64,000 nucleotides of DNA. It comes from Bacteroidota bacterium (GTDB lineage: Bacteria; Bacteroidota; Bacteroidia; UKL13-3). Positions 53,091 to 63,370 of this stretch are shown in pieces (position 1 is the first letter of the stretch; every line of letters begins with the position of its first letter). The position numbers and the translations under genes are program-made. A model generated the notes under the pieces. That model had not been told where the DNA came from and ran no database searches. It saw only the letters and a program-made list of their open reading frames with translations. Location of the stretch: contig CANHVU010000019.1 of assembly GCA_947464275.1 (NCBI GenBank), positions 1 through 64,000 on the forward strand, written 5' to 3'.

Positions 53091-56000
53091 CTACCTAATA
53101 ATAGTAATATTTCCTTTTTTATTATAAAACTCATCATCAAAACCCGAGTAGGTGATGATGTAAAAATATACTTCGTTTTGCACAGAATGGTTATTTAATT
53201 CAGCTTTCCATTTTTCCTTTTTGTTATTGGTTTCAAAAATTTGCTCACCCCATCTATTAAATATTTTAAGGTTAAAAGTTTTAACAAAAGAATTTGGAAT
53301 TTCTAAGTCATCATTTAAATTATCATTATTGGCCGTAAATGCATTTGGTGGATATACATTTGGTTGTTGAAATAGAAATATTTCATTCGATTTGCTTTGA
53401 GCCAAATTCCTAGTTAAAGTTCCATCAGGAGGTGCTTCTAATCCATTTATATAATAATAATATGCACCTTCATCGGTATTGAAGTTTTTATCAATATAGG
53501 TATTTGGTTTAACCCTAACCAAGGTTTGATAAGGGTTTGATATATATCGTCTGAAGATTTGATACTCATCTACACCATTGTCCCAACCTATATATTTATT
53601 CCAATCTAGGGTATGGTTAAGGTATTTAGAAATACCTTTTAATAGAATTGAACAAGCTATTTTTCCTGTTGGCCCCATATTATCGCACGTATCATACATT
53701 ACTAAATGATAGCAATATGATTGTTTATTAATATTTACCTCCTTATCAATAAAAAAAGTATCTAATACATTTTCCAATGTTTTGATTAAACTAAAGTTAA
53801 CCCCATTATTATTAGACTTGTAAAGTAAATATTTCGCAAAATCTTTTTCCGTACTCGGCAACCAACTGATACGAATATTTTCGTTTGTATCTACCGTTAC
53901 AGTAAATAACTTTTGTTGTTTAGGAATATACTCAATTTGTTCAAAAGTACTAATTGAATCACTAGGCTTGCCTGATATTTCGCAATTGTTTACTCCTACC
54001 ATAAAGTAGGTGTAATTAATGGTTTTATTATTGGGCGAGTTATTGTCTAAATAGAAGCGGTTCTGTTTGTTTCTTATCGTATCAATTACTTTGAAATTAC
54101 TATTATTGATGCCTCTATAAATTAAATAGTAGGCAAAGTTTTTGCTAGAGGTTGAATCGCCATAATAAATATAAGTTTTATTATCATCGCTCAGTGTCAT
54201 ACAAAGCATATCAGTGGCGTTAATTGGCGGTAGCGGCAGTATTTTAAGCCAAATACGTTTGGTAACAATATTGGTTATTGGACATTTTAAATCTTGAACT
54301 TCTATGTCTACAGGAAAGTAGTTAATATTATAAGCCTCACACGATGGAGTCCAACAAAATTGGGTAATTACACTATCTTTTCCGTAATTAATTTTGTTCA
54401 CTATTGGCAAAGTACCAACTAAATTATTTGAAAATAAACTTGAGGTTAACTTTTGTATTAATGAATCACCTAAATCAACTGATTTTATATAAAAACAGTT
54501 GTTCTCATTTACTTGAAATTCAATGGTATCGTTACCAATATTAGTTGATAAACTATCAGTTTTGGAAATTATTGGAATACTTTTAATGGTTCCTAAATAA
54601 TCTGATGCAACACCTTCTGAATCGCATTCGTTAACACTTGTAATTTTATAGGTATAATTAATAGTTCTGTTTTGAGGCGAGTTATTGTCAGTGAAAAAAT
54701 TTACTATTTTTCCTACTTCACCTAAAAGAACATAACCAGTATCATTAATTCCTCTGTATATTCTATAACTTTTTAAATAAGGCGAGTTATTAGTATCAAT
54801 CCAATTTAGTTGTGTTTTGTTATTTAATAATCCTATGCAATTTAAAAAAGGCGGAAGCATGGTTTTCATAGGTTTTATTTTTACTATGATTTCACTCTTT
54901 GAAGTTTTTGATAGTGGACAGCCATTGTCACGCACATCGGAAGTAAAAGTAACTGAACCAACTCTCGATAATTCACAACTTGTATTCCAACAGAATCTAT
55001 TTACAATTTTTTTGTATCCAGCTACTTGCTTTGTTATTGAAGGCTGGTTTGTATAGGTAGAAGTAAAAAATGGAGATGAAATTTTCATATATAACGAATC
55101 TCCTGGTGCACTTGTGTCTTTTGCATTGATGTCAAAGCAAATGGTATTGGGTATTTCTACTTCATAATAGGTTCTAAGTAATTGTGCATTGCCAGTATCG
55201 CTGTAATTAATATTTGGTGCAGGATTACTTGCACATGTAATTATGTTAAATTGAAGTTCAAGTCTAACCTCACCAATTTTAATACCATTTCTAAATTCTT
55301 CTACTTTTATGGCTGCTACATATGTGCCAATAGAATTTGGTGTTACTGTAATGTCTCCAGTTTGTGCATTTATGCTAAGTGATGGATTTCCAATAATGGA
55401 TGATTTTGCATTAAAACCTGTACTCCAATTAACAGGTGCATATGGACCTGAAAAATTAACAGGGTTGTTGGGAGCACCGTTATTATTATTTTTATCTAAA
55501 TTGCCATTTAGTGGGTCTGTAATTGAATAAACCAAAACATCATTATCAGCATCGGTATAGCCAAAATTATAAGTAAAAGGAGCTCCTACACATAATAATG
55601 TAACTGGATTATTGGAATATTTTGGTGTAGAGTTATTAAATGATCTTGGAGGAATTTCAGCATAAAATGCGGTACTGGCATCGCCAGGAAAATTTATATT
55701 ATCAATAATACTATTTCTGCAACACCTTTCCCAACTTATGTAATAACCTCTAGAATTATCTAATCCTGGCATATTTACAATGGAAGAATAATATCCTTCA
55801 TCTGTACATTCAAAATTAGTTCCAGCACATTTGGGATTTATAAATTCTAACTTTTTTGATGAAATAAATGCAATGTTGTAGTAGGAGTAGAGTACATTGT
55901 TATTTTTTTGGTATACACCAACTCTTATGCTTGGTTTGTTAAAATCTGCTTGCCCATTTCTACAATCCCTAAGTACTTTTAAGGTAATTCTATAACTGTC

Positions 56001-56102
56001 GCCACCTTGCCACTGCACGTCAAAAGCACCACCTACAATATGGGTTGCAAATGATGAATAATTAATTATTACTAGTAAAAATATGAGTAGTTGTTTTTTC
56101 AA
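53091..56102 (-). CDS. Very large secreted T9SS type B (CHU_C) protein
   Basis: The 1003 residues start with a signal peptide (MKKQLLIFLLVIINYSSFA). An N-terminal region resembles the HYR/cadherin-like modules of gliding-motility-associated proteins (GGAFDVQWQGGDSYRITLKVLRDC). Multiple fibronectin-like repeats follow around 420-500, 640-720 and 745-800 (LKSYRIYRGINDTG, FAYYLIYRGINNSN, FAKYLLYKSNNNG). The last 90 residues (YPPNAFTANNDNLNDDLEI, then FNRWGEQIFETNNKKEKW and GNITIIR) form a T9SS type B sorting domain. Translation starts at TTG. It is probably secreted as an adhesin or surface protein. Confidence 0.9.
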   Translation of the reverse strand: MKKQLLIFLLVIINYSSFATHIVGGAFDVQWQGGDSYRITLKVLRDCRNGQADFNKPSIRVGVYQKNNNVLYSYYNIAFISSKKLEFINPKCAGTNFECTDEGYYSSIVNMPGLDNSRGYYISWERCCRNSIIDNINFPGDASTAFYAEIPPRSFNNSTPKYSNNPVTLLCVGAPFTYNFGYTDADNDVLVYSITDPLNGNLDKNNNNGAPNNPVNFSGPYAPVNWSTGFNAKSSIIGNPSLSINAQTGDITVTPNSIGTYVAAIKVEEFRNGIKIGEVRLELQFNIITCASNPAPNINYSDTGNAQLLRTYYEVEIPNTICFDINAKDTSAPGDSLYMKISSPFFTSTYTNQPSITKQVAGYKKIVNRFCWNTSCELSRVGSVTFTSDVRDNGCPLSKTSKSEIIVKIKPMKTMLPPFLNCIGLLNNKTQLNWIDTNNSPYLKSYRIYRGINDTGYVLLGEVGKIVNFFTDNNSPQNRTINYTYKITSVNECDSEGVASDYLGTIKSIPIISKTDSLSTNIGNDTIEFQVNENNCFYIKSVDLGDSLIQKLTSSLFSNNLVGTLPIVNKINYGKDSVITQFCWTPSCEAYNINYFPVDIEVQDLKCPITNIVTKRIWLKILPLPPINATDMLCMTLSDDNKTYIYYGDSTSSKNFAYYLIYRGINNSNFKVIDTIRNKQNRFYLDNNSPNNKTINYTYFMVGVNNCEISGKPSDSISTFEQIEYIPKQQKLFTVTVDTNENIRISWLPSTEKDFAKYLLYKSNNNGVNFSLIKTLENVLDTFFIDKEVNINKQSYCYHLVMYDTCDNMGPTGKIACSILLKGISKYLNHTLDWNKYIGWDNGVDEYQIFRRYISNPYQTLVRVKPNTYIDKNFNTDEGAYYYYINGLEAPPDGTLTRNLAQSKSNEIFLFQQPNVYPPNAFTANNDNLNDDLEIPNSFVKTFNLKIFNRWGEQIFETNNKKEKWKAELNNHSVQNEVYFYIITYSGFDDEFYNKKGNITIIR

Positions 56103-56183
56103 ATTCTATTGCAATATAGCTTATATTTTTGCTTTTTTTGACTATCTACAAAGCTTACATTTTTTTTACATTAACGTAATTGG

Positions 56184-56900
56184 TTAAATATTGTTTAAAA
56201 AATATTTGTCCTTTAAAATAGGTAAAACGGGTGCAGTATTCATTTGAATGCAGTATTTTACATCATCAGTATTTAGGTGAATTAGAGAGAATCGTTTGGC
56301 ATGTGAAGATTGGCGAATCAATAATTCTAATTGGTTTTCATTTTGCTTATACAGTAATTCCGAGCTTAAGGCGCTATCACAATCTATTTTAAAGTTTGTT
56401 CCAATTTTATTTACAACAGCACCTGCAAATAAGGTATCTTCAAGGTTAAATTTATTTTTCCAACCGGCACACAATAACAAAACATCTTCTTGTTCATTGT
56501 TTAACCAATCACAAAGTGTGTCTATATTTAAAAATGAACCGATTACTATATTTAGTGCACCATTTTCTTCAGCATATTTTATGGCTTTAGTGCCATTGGT
56601 GGTTGCTAAAGCTATACTTTTGCCTTCTAAAAGTGGATTTTCAAACTCAAATGGTGAATTCCCTAAATCAAATCCGGGCACTTTTACTGCATCTTTTTCC
56701 GCTGCAATTACAAAGTTAAACTCTTTAAATAATTTACATTCTTCGGCCGATGATAATGTTAAAATTTTTTCAACCCCAGTTTTAAAAGCCACACACATAC
56801 TGCTTGTTGCTCTTAAAATATCAATAATTACTACTATTTTTCCCTTCACATTATAAAATGGCAATAGTGCTGGACTTATAACTACCTCTAAATTTCTCAT
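56184..56900 (-). CDS. 2-phosphosulfolactate phosphatase family protein (ComB)
   Basis: The 238 residues match the ComB family: IVVIIDILRATSSMCVAFKTGVEKI, then GNSPFEFENPLLEGKSIALATTNGTKAI and LLCAGWKNKFNLEDTLFAGAVV. ComB hydrolyses 2-phosphosulfolactate to sulfolactate in coenzyme M biosynthesis in archaea. Its role in Bacteroidota is less clear and could be sulfolactate or sulfolipid metabolism. It is divergent from metK. Confidence 0.88.
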   Translation of the reverse strand: MRNLEVVISPALLPFYNVKGKIVVIIDILRATSSMCVAFKTGVEKILTLSSAEECKLFKEFNFVIAAEKDAVKVPGFDLGNSPFEFENPLLEGKSIALATTNGTKAIKYAEENGALNIVIGSFLNIDTLCDWLNNEQEDVLLLCAGWKNKFNLEDTLFAGAVVNKIGTNFKIDCDSALSSELLYKQNENQLELLIRQSSHAKRFSLIHLNTDDVKYCIQMNTAPVLPILKDKYFLNNI

Positions 56901-56987
56901 TGTATATTGTTTGAACTTCTCAAATTAAATATAAAAATGGCAATAAACTAGTATAGTAAATAATGATAAATAGCTAATAATTTATGT

Positions 56988-57017
56988 TTTGTATTAACGA
57001 AAAAAGACATAAAATTG
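56988..57017 (+). promoter_or_regulatory. Candidate metK promoter
   Basis: TTTG at 56988-56991 is followed after 18 bases by TAAAATTG at 57010-57017. This fits TTTG-N17-23-TAnnTTTG with one mismatch. The leader to the ATG would be about 95 bases. I saw no obvious SAM-riboswitch pattern in it. Confidence 0.45.
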
Positions 57018-57119
57018 CGCTGCTTAAAAATTTACCAATTATTATATGTGTTACTCTAAGTAATCTATAAAAATAAATTTATTAAGCCCCCCAAATTTTA
57101 AAAAATATTAAACATAAAA

Positions 57120-58373
57120 ATGGCATATCTATTCACATCAGAGTCCGTATCAGAAGGACATCCAGACAAAGTAGCCGATCAAATATCTGACGCGCTAATT
57201 GACAATTTTTTAGCTTTCGATCCTGAATCGAAAGTAGCTTGCGAAACTTTAGTTACTACTGGTCAAGTAATTTTAGCTGGTGAGGTAAAATCGAAAGCAT
57301 ATTTAGATGTACAAGAAATAGCTAGAGGTGTTATTCGTAAAATTGGTTATACCAAATCTGAGTATATGTTTGAAGCAAATTCTTGTGGTATTTTATCAGC
57401 TATTCACGAGCAATCGGCCGATATTAACCAAGGTGTTGATAAGAAGAAAAAAGAAGAACAAGGTGCAGGTGACCAAGGAATGATGTTTGGTTATGCAACT
57501 AACGAAACGGCTAATCACATGCCTTTAGCATTAGATTTAGCTCATGCTATTCTAATTGAATTAGCTGCATTGCGCAGAGAAAATAAGGCAATTAAATACT
57601 TACGTCCAGATGCAAAAAGCCAAGTTACTTTAGAGTACAACGACAATAATGAGCCTGTTCGTATTGATGCTATTGTGGTATCAACTCAGCATGATGATTT
57701 TGATACTGAAGCTAAAATGTTGGCTAAAATTAAAAAAGATATCATCGATATTTTGATTCCACGTGTTAAAAAGAATTACCCTAAATACGCTCATTTATTC
57801 AATAATAAAATTAATTACCATATCAATCCAACTGGTAAGTTTGTAATTGGTGGTCCACATGGTGATACAGGTTTAACAGGCCGTAAAATTATTGTAGATA
57901 CTTATGGTGGTAAAGGTGCACATGGGGGAGGAGCATTCTCTGGTAAAGATCCTAGTAAAGTAGATAGAAGTGCTGCTTATGCTACACGTCACATTGCTAA
58001 AAACTTAGTTGCTGCAGGTGTTTGTAGCGAAGTTTTAGTTCAAGTTTCTTATGCAATTGGAGTTGCAAAACCAATGGGTATTTTTATTGATACTTATGGT
58101 ACTTCAAATGTAAAAATGACTGATGGCGAAATTGCTAAGGTTGTAGAAAAAACTTTTGATATGACTCCTTACGGAATTGAAACTCGTTTAAAATTACGTA
58201 ATCCTATTTACAGCGAAACTGCTGCTTATGGTCACATGGGTAGAAAAAATGAAGTGGTAACTAAAGTGTTTACTAGCCCTGATGGTAAAAAAGTAACTAA
58301 AAAAGTTGAATTATTTACTTGGGAAAAATTAGACTATGTAGAAAAAGTAAAAAAAGCTTTTAAAATTAAATAA
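57120..58373 (+). CDS. metK: S-adenosylmethionine synthase
   Basis: MetK makes S-adenosylmethionine from ATP and methionine. The 417 residues include the signature motifs [18 protein letters not shown] near residue 10, [15 protein letters not shown] near 117, and [20 protein letters not shown] near 270. The length is somewhat above the usual 385-400 because of short insertions. It is monocistronic, with a terminator after the stop. Confidence 0.97.
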   Translation: MAYLFTSESVSEGHPDKVADQISDALIDNFLAFDPESKVACETLVTTGQVILAGEVKSKAYLDVQEIARGVIRKIGYTKSEYMFEANSCGILSAIHEQSADINQGVDKKKKEEQGAGDQGMMFGYATNETANHMPLALDLAHAILIELAALRRENKAIKYLRPDAKSQVTLEYNDNNEPVRIDAIVVSTQHDDFDTEAKMLAKIKKDIIDILIPRVKKNYPKYAHLFNNKINYHINPTGKFVIGGPHGDTGLTGRKIIVDTYGGKGAHGGGAFSGKDPSKVDRSAAYATRHIAKNLVAAGVCSEVLVQVSYAIGVAKPMGIFIDTYGTSNVKMTDGEIAKVVEKTFDMTPYGIETRLKLRNPIYSETAAYGHMGRKNEVVTKVFTSPDGKKVTKKVELFTWEKLDYVEKVKKAFKIK

Positions 58374-58394
58374 GCTTATTTGCTAAATAAACTG

Positions 58395-58426
58395 AAGGCT
58401 GTTCTTATATAGGAACAGCCTTTTTT
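58395..58426 (+). terminator. metK terminator
   Basis: AAGGCTGTTC (58395-58404) pairs with GAACAGCCTT (58413-58422), followed by TTTT. It lies about 20 bases after the metK stop. Confidence 0.92.
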
Positions 58427-58529
58427 ATGCATTTACATGGAGCGAATATGGTTTACATCGGTTACAACATTTTGAAATTATAATTATTGAGCTTTCATTA
58501 ATTTAAAATCGATAAAAATAGCATCAGTC

Positions 58530-58628
58530 ATGCTGAAAGCATCTTTTCTTGACTTTAAAAGATTCCATTCCATTAGCTACTACTATTAACTCATCTCATG
58601 GAATGGTACAAGGCGCGACAACGAGATG
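58530..58628. other. Candidate structured element with H-type pseudoknot topology
   Basis: Several perfect complementary pairs are packed here. ATGC/GCAT lies at 58530-58533 and 58539-58542. ATCTTTT/AAAAGAT lies at 58541-58547 and 58557-58563. CCATTCCAT/ATGGAATGG lies at 58565-58573 and 58598-58606. CATCTC/GAGATG lies at 58592-58597 and 58623-58628. The last two interlock like an H-type pseudoknot. It could be an RNA or a decayed small repeat. Confidence 0.4.
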
Positions 58629-58697
58629 GCTTCAAAATATTTTATATTGTTTATTTGATAGAAATTATTCCTGAATTATTTAAAAAATATTAGGCAT

Positions 58698-58733
58698 AAA
58701 AAAAGCTTCTACAATTAAGTAGAAGCTTTTTTT
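58698..58733 (-). terminator. Terminator of the gld operon
   Basis: A 15-bp perfect stem (58698-58712 with 58719-58733) encloses AATTAA. On the minus strand the stem ends in seven T's. It lies 16 bases after the gldN stop. Confidence 0.93.
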
Positions 58734-58749
58734 AAATAACTGTTAGCTA

Positions 58750-59610
58750 TTAATATTCCCACATGTCATGTTCTTTTTCAAACAAGTCTTGCTTAATACG
58801 TTCACCTTCTAAAATGGCTGCTACACCATTGTCTTTGAACTCAGCTCTGTCTTTTATGTACAAATCTTGGTCGTTCGACTGTTTGATGATATAACTTGAA
58901 AACATTCTGGCTTCAAACCAATCATCAAAGGTTATCCTTGCAGCATCATTCTGACGGTTAAATACTTCGTAATTAATAAACAAATGTCTTAAGTCCATTT
59001 CAGTTGAAGGATTATTTACATCCGCATCTCTTGCATGGTATTTAAGTACACATAAATCTTGCTCATTCAAAGGAACTCCACCAATAATTGGTGTAAATTG
59101 AGGTGCAATTGAAATAATACGTACAAAATAAGTACTTAACTTTTTATCAAAAATCCAATCTTCAACTACCCTGTAACGCTTAATCCTATCTATAGGTTTA
59201 AATGTATTAATTACAGTGTCAGTTACTGTATTTTCAGGATTTGCTGGATCAGGATTTTCAACATAAGATGTATCAACTGTAAATTTAAGAACGTCTTCTA
59301 AAGTCATCGAGCTACTTAATGAGTCGTCTCTGTAAGGAACCATTTTACCTTTAATAATGGCATCATAAACCACTACAGCTAAAGGATTTTTAGGCCAAGC
59401 CATAACTTGGTTTTGTTTTTCCCTTACATCAATCATCCTAACTATTCGCTTTGAACTTGTAACATCTGCTTCACGCAAATATGGCCAAGCTACTACTTTA
59501 CGTTCTTTAACTGCCTGACGATTATAAATGAAATCATCATACACACCTTGTGCTTTTATAGAAACAAAAACACTTAGTAATAAACATATTGATATAATAC
59601 TCTTTTTCAT
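58750..59610 (-). CDS. gldN: Gliding motility / T9SS protein GldN
   Basis: GldN (PorN) forms, with GldK, the periplasmic ring under the outer membrane in the type IX secretion system. The 286 residues start with a signal peptide (about 1-20, then QGVYDDFIYNRQAVKERK). The body matches GldN: READVTSSKRIVRMIDVREKQNQVMAWP, and the ending DQDLYIKDRAEFKDNGVAAILEGERIKQDLFEKEHDMWEY. It is the last gene of the gldKLMN operon, 5 bases after gldM. Confidence 0.93.
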   Translation of the reverse strand: MKKSIISICLLLSVFVSIKAQGVYDDFIYNRQAVKERKVVAWPYLREADVTSSKRIVRMIDVREKQNQVMAWPKNPLAVVVYDAIIKGKMVPYRDDSLSSSMTLEDVLKFTVDTSYVENPDPANPENTVTDTVINTFKPIDRIKRYRVVEDWIFDKKLSTYFVRIISIAPQFTPIIGGVPLNEQDLCVLKYHARDADVNNPSTEMDLRHLFINYEVFNRQNDAARITFDDWFEARMFSSYIIKQSNDQDLYIKDRAEFKDNGVAAILEGERIKQDLFEKEHDMWEY

Positions 59611-59615
59611 AATTT

Positions 59616-61178
59616 TTATCTACTAATTGCCACAACACTACTAGGTATTTGAACCATACCTTGAGGTCCCTCTGCTTTAATATTTACTACAAGAACTTTA
59701 TCACCAGTTCTTACATTTTGTAAATATCCTCTCATTCTTGACGGAATTATTCCATTTCCACTTACTGATTCGAAAATTGCAGGACCTGTTTTCGGTTGAA
59801 ACACAATTGTGAAACCTTTAACAGTGTAGTTAATACCTTCAAATGCAAAATCCTTAAGTAAAGTAAATACCGCATTTGCTCCTTTTATTCTTGCAGCGTC
59901 AACTTCTCCACTTACTTCAATTGAACCTAATTGAGGAGTTGGTTTAGGAATATTTTTTAACCTAAAACGCATTTCACCCATTTTTTTCATTCCACCATCT
60001 GCTTTTACAGAAACAGAAATAGTTAAGTCTGCACTTGAATTTGTTGGAGGAACTAAAATATTATACATTCCGTTTTGACCTGCACTTGTTAATGAGCCTG
60101 TTGAAGCACTAACAACTACTTGACTTGCGTCAAATCCTGGTACAGAAACTGAAATTGGATTTGGAATAGCTCTATAAACCACATTCATTTTGGTAGCTGA
60201 AACTACTGCTAATGGTTGAGTTACGAAATATTCTCCTTCAAATGGATATTCTACTTTTTTCCCATCAATTTGAGTTTGTGTAATTACACCTTTGTATTTT
60301 TTCTCACCTTGTCCACTAGCAGATACTGAATATTTTCCAATTCCACTTTCAACATCAACTTTTGAACCATTTACTGTTAAATCAAAAGTTGAACGTGAAC
60401 TTGATGCTGCTAAAAAAATATCAGCTTCGTATTTACCACCTGCAATAATGTAAGTACCTTTATTAGGGATTACTTTAGCTTCAAATTGATCAACTACAAC
60501 AGCAATTTTAGTTAAATCTTTTTTCAATTCATCTAAAACTTGAGCTTCTGTGTTTTTTACATCATTTTCAATTTTCGTTAATAAGGTAACTACAGCAGCT
60601 AAAGGAGAATGTTCGAATAATTCTGATTCCCAAGTTTGAGTACTACCAGGAGTAACATCAGTATTTAAATCACTTTTAACAACTTTTCTTAACTCAGGCG
60701 ATAATACTGCAAGCATATCATCTCTCCATTTGTTAATATTGTCTCTTAACTCTTTTCCTTTTCCTTGAACGATGAATAAATTTGCGTGTTTCTCCATATT
60801 AGAGGCATCTTCAATTTCTCCATCTGCTTTTCCTTCTTTTCTACCTGAATTTTTTCCTCCTTCACCATCAACTAATAAAGTTTTCAAATCACCTAAGTAT
60901 TTTAATGCAGCTTTTGCAGTTTTATCTACTTTAGCAGCTTCTACTTGAGCATTTTTACCTTTAGCATCGGTTGGATTATTTGAAACATATGAATCAATAG
61001 CTTTTAAAATATCAGCATTTTTTTTGTCAATATTTAATCCAGCTTTACTCATACTTACTTCCACTAAGTGGAAGGCTTTTAATATTTCGGCTGATACGTT
61101 TAATGCAAGTAGTGCAGTTAACACTAAGTACATCATATTTATCATTTTCTGCCTTGGGGATACATTTCCTCCTGCCAT
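59616..61178 (-). CDS. gldM: Gliding motility / T9SS motor protein GldM
   Basis: GldM (PorM) couples the GldL proton-driven motor to the outer-membrane ring. The 520 residues have one N-terminal helix (MMYLVLTALLALNVSAEILKAF, about 10-31) that enters the GldL complex. A long periplasmic part of four domains follows (helical to about 225, then beta domains). The length fits the family. gldL lies upstream 64 bases away. Confidence 0.95.
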   Translation of the reverse strand: MAGGNVSPRQKMINMMYLVLTALLALNVSAEILKAFHLVEVSMSKAGLNIDKKNADILKAIDSYVSNNPTDAKGKNAQVEAAKVDKTAKAALKYLGDLKTLLVDGEGGKNSGRKEGKADGEIEDASNMEKHANLFIVQGKGKELRDNINKWRDDMLAVLSPELRKVVKSDLNTDVTPGSTQTWESELFEHSPLAAVVTLLTKIENDVKNTEAQVLDELKKDLTKIAVVVDQFEAKVIPNKGTYIIAGGKYEADIFLAASSSRSTFDLTVNGSKVDVESGIGKYSVSASGQGEKKYKGVITQTQIDGKKVEYPFEGEYFVTQPLAVVSATKMNVVYRAIPNPISVSVPGFDASQVVVSASTGSLTSAGQNGMYNILVPPTNSSADLTISVSVKADGGMKKMGEMRFRLKNIPKPTPQLGSIEVSGEVDAARIKGANAVFTLLKDFAFEGINYTVKGFTIVFQPKTGPAIFESVSGNGIIPSRMRGYLQNVRTGDKVLVVNIKAEGPQGMVQIPSSVVAISR

Positions 61179-61242
61179 TTTATTTAATATTTTCTTTTAA
61201 AACGATTTATAAATACTTTTAGTTTAAATAAAATATAAAGGA

Positions 61243-61920
61243 TTAACCTTTAACGTTCATTGCTGATAACATGTTGCCATAAACATTGTTTAATGATGAT
61301 AAATTTTTAGATAATTTATCCATTTCAACTTTAAATGTTTCTGCTTGCTTGTTAGTTTCGCCTAAAGTAGTAACTGTTTTATTCAATCCACCTACAAATT
61401 CATTGATTGATTTTAAGTGATTGTTTGATTCTGTAATTTCTAATTCATATACTGAATTTAAAGAAGCTAAGTTTTTAGTCATTCTTTCTATTTGTCCAGC
61501 ATATTCTTTTGAACCTGCACTCGACATATCTTTTAATCCAGTTACATTTTCATTTAAAGCACGGAAACCATTTCCTAAACTATTAATTAAATCTGGACCA
61601 ATTTTAGCATCTTCTAACATTTTATCCAATTGTTGTGTAACGCTTGCACCTGTTTTAGCTACTTTTTTAGGTTCTTTAGGATCTAAACCTGAAAGTTCAG
61701 GATATACTAAAGTCCAATCTGGTTCTTGGTGTGGCTTTTCAAACGCTGAAATGGTAAAAATTGCAGCTTCAGTCAATAATCCTATGGTTAACATTAAATC
61801 AGCACCTTTCCAATGCGTAATTTTGAATAATGCTCCAACGATTACTACTGCCGCACCTAAACCATAGGCTTTACCCATGAACGACTTAAATCCTTTGCTT
61901 TCTAAGAAACTGTTTGCCAT
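61243..61920 (-). CDS. gldL: Gliding motility / T9SS motor protein GldL
   Basis: GldL (PorL) is the inner-membrane motor subunit. The 225 residues have two helices (about 16-36 and 41-60) with the KITHWKGADLMLTIGLLTEAAIF pattern. A cytoplasmic tail follows, rich in coiled coil and short repeats. The conserved glutamate in the second helix (LLTEAAIF) is the probable proton-path residue. Confidence 0.95.
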   Translation of the reverse strand: MANSFLESKGFKSFMGKAYGLGAAVVIVGALFKITHWKGADLMLTIGLLTEAAIFTISAFEKPHQEPDWTLVYPELSGLDPKEPKKVAKTGASVTQQLDKMLEDAKIGPDLINSLGNGFRALNENVTGLKDMSSAGSKEYAGQIERMTKNLASLNSVYELEITESNNHLKSINEFVGGLNKTVTTLGETNKQAETFKVEMDKLSKNLSSLNNVYGNMLSAMNVKG

Positions 61921-61972
61921 CTTTTTTAATTTTTAATTTGTTAAGGTTGTTTTTATTAAGATTTATTTGATT

Positions 61973-63250
61973 TTATTTTTTGTCCTTATTTGATCTTCCA
62001 ATATAACTCATTACACAACGGAAACCTGTGTATGAATTACAGCTATCTTGATACTCATAAGTTCTTGTACCACACTGTAAGTAATAAGCTACATCTTTCC
62101 ATGAACCTCCACGAATAACTTTACGTTTTAGTGTTTCTGCTACATCTGGATCATCTTCGTTTACTTCAAATTGGTAATCAGGGTTATTATCATGTGAGAA
62201 TAAGTTAGTATTCGTTTCGTATGCAGTACTAGTCCATTCTGCTACATTTCCACTCATGTCATATAAACCAAAATCATTTGGGAAATAAGAACTAACTCTG
62301 ATTGGGTAATGTCCACCATCCGAAACGTATTCTCCTCTTCCTGGCTTATAATTCGCTAATGAACATCCTTTTGCATTTTTTACATAATAGTTACCCCAAG
62401 GATAATGATTTTGATCTCTTCCGCCACGAGCAGCATATTCCCATTCGTATTCGGTTGGTAATCTAAATTCAGTTACAGTTGGTTCGTCTACATTAGTATA
62501 AAAACTATTCAAATGATTTGTTCTCCAATAGCAGAATGCACGAGCTTGATGCCAACTAACACCTACAGCAGGATAATCATCATATTTTGGATGCCAAAAA
62601 TATACTTGAGATAATGGCTCATTGTATGAATAAGTAAAATCTCTTATGAATACTAAAGTATCAGGGTAAATTTTAACAATTTTTTCTTTTTTGAAATCAG
62701 CTCTAGAACGTTTGTATGCATCCTGACGCTTTAATGCAGCAGCAGCTTTTAAGTCGATATAGTTATATTTATATTCTAACTTTCTAACGTCTAATTGTTT
62801 TTGACGGTAATAACTTTCTGCTTCGTTATAATACATATCTTGTAATGCAGATATATCTGCATTTTTATCAATCTTTTTATTATAATCTAATGCTTGGTAT
62901 GTATTACCAAAACCATCATCAACTTCTTGTGTAAATTCTAATTTGGTTCTCATAAAAGAATCAACAACAGCATACACAAATTGACGGTACTCGTTGTTGG
63001 TTATTTCTGTTTCATCCATATAGAAAGCCGAAACCGAAATTTGTTTATTCGGAGCAAGCATTGCCATCGGAACGTCTTGTTCGGTAGCACCTATGTGAAT
63101 TGAACCAGTTGGAACATAAACTGTACCTTGTGGTTGTGGATGAAACCACTGTCTACGTCCTGGAACCCCAGTAAGTTCTCCATTATTTGAATTACATCCT
63201 ACTAATGCAATGGCCATAATGGTTAACAATATCAAGTTTATTCTTTTCAT
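61973..63250 (-). CDS. gldK: Gliding motility / T9SS lipoprotein GldK
   Basis: GldK (PorK) is a lipoprotein that forms the periplasmic ring with GldN. The signal peptide ends in ALVGC (lipidated Cys19). The body has the formylglycine-generating-enzyme fold: GSIHIGATEQDVPMAML near 49, MDETEITNNEYRQFVYAV near 78, EYEWEYAARGG near 270, and the C-terminal KVIRGGSWKDVAYYLQCGTR. GldK has the fold but is not expected to act as a sulfatase modifier. It is the first gene of gldKLMN. Confidence 0.95.
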   Translation of the reverse strand: MKRINLILLTIMAIALVGCNSNNGELTGVPGRRQWFHPQPQGTVYVPTGSIHIGATEQDVPMAMLAPNKQISVSAFYMDETEITNNEYRQFVYAVVDSFMRTKLEFTQEVDDGFGNTYQALDYNKKIDKNADISALQDMYYNEAESYYRQKQLDVRKLEYKYNYIDLKAAAALKRQDAYKRSRADFKKEKIVKIYPDTLVFIRDFTYSYNEPLSQVYFWHPKYDDYPAVGVSWHQARAFCYWRTNHLNSFYTNVDEPTVTEFRLPTEYEWEYAARGGRDQNHYPWGNYYVKNAKGCSLANYKPGRGEYVSDGGHYPIRVSSYFPNDFGLYDMSGNVAEWTSTAYETNTNLFSHDNNPDYQFEVNEDDPDVAETLKRKVIRGGSWKDVAYYLQCGTRTYEYQDSCNSYTGFRCVMSYIGRSNKDKK

Positions 63251-63282
63251 TTTTTTATCAAAAATTATTAAAATCAGAAAGG

Positions 63283-63313
63283 CAAAAATATATTTTCTAT
63301 TGAAAAATACAAG
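63283..63313 (-). promoter_or_regulatory. Candidate gldK operon promoter
   Basis: On the minus strand, CTTG (63310-63313) is followed after 19 bases by TATTTTTG (63283-63290), which matches the TAnnTTTG -7 box exactly with one mismatch in the -33 box. Transcription would start about 25 bases before the gldK ATG. Confidence 0.55.
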
Positions 63314-63370
63314 TTCTAAACCAATTTTAAGTTAAATGTTAATTATTCAAACGTTATAAATTATTTATTA

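Larger units (their letters stand above)
58374..58749. other. Gene-free region between metK and gldN with structured sequence
   Basis: The 376 bases hold the metK terminator, the gldN terminator and, between them, a structured region at 58520-58630. I see no ORF or RNA gene that I can name. Confidence 0.6.

Noticed and set aside
56901-57119. SAM riboswitch before metK
   Set aside because: I could not find a SAM-I/II style set of stems in the leader. The AT-rich region only gives a promoter-like motif.
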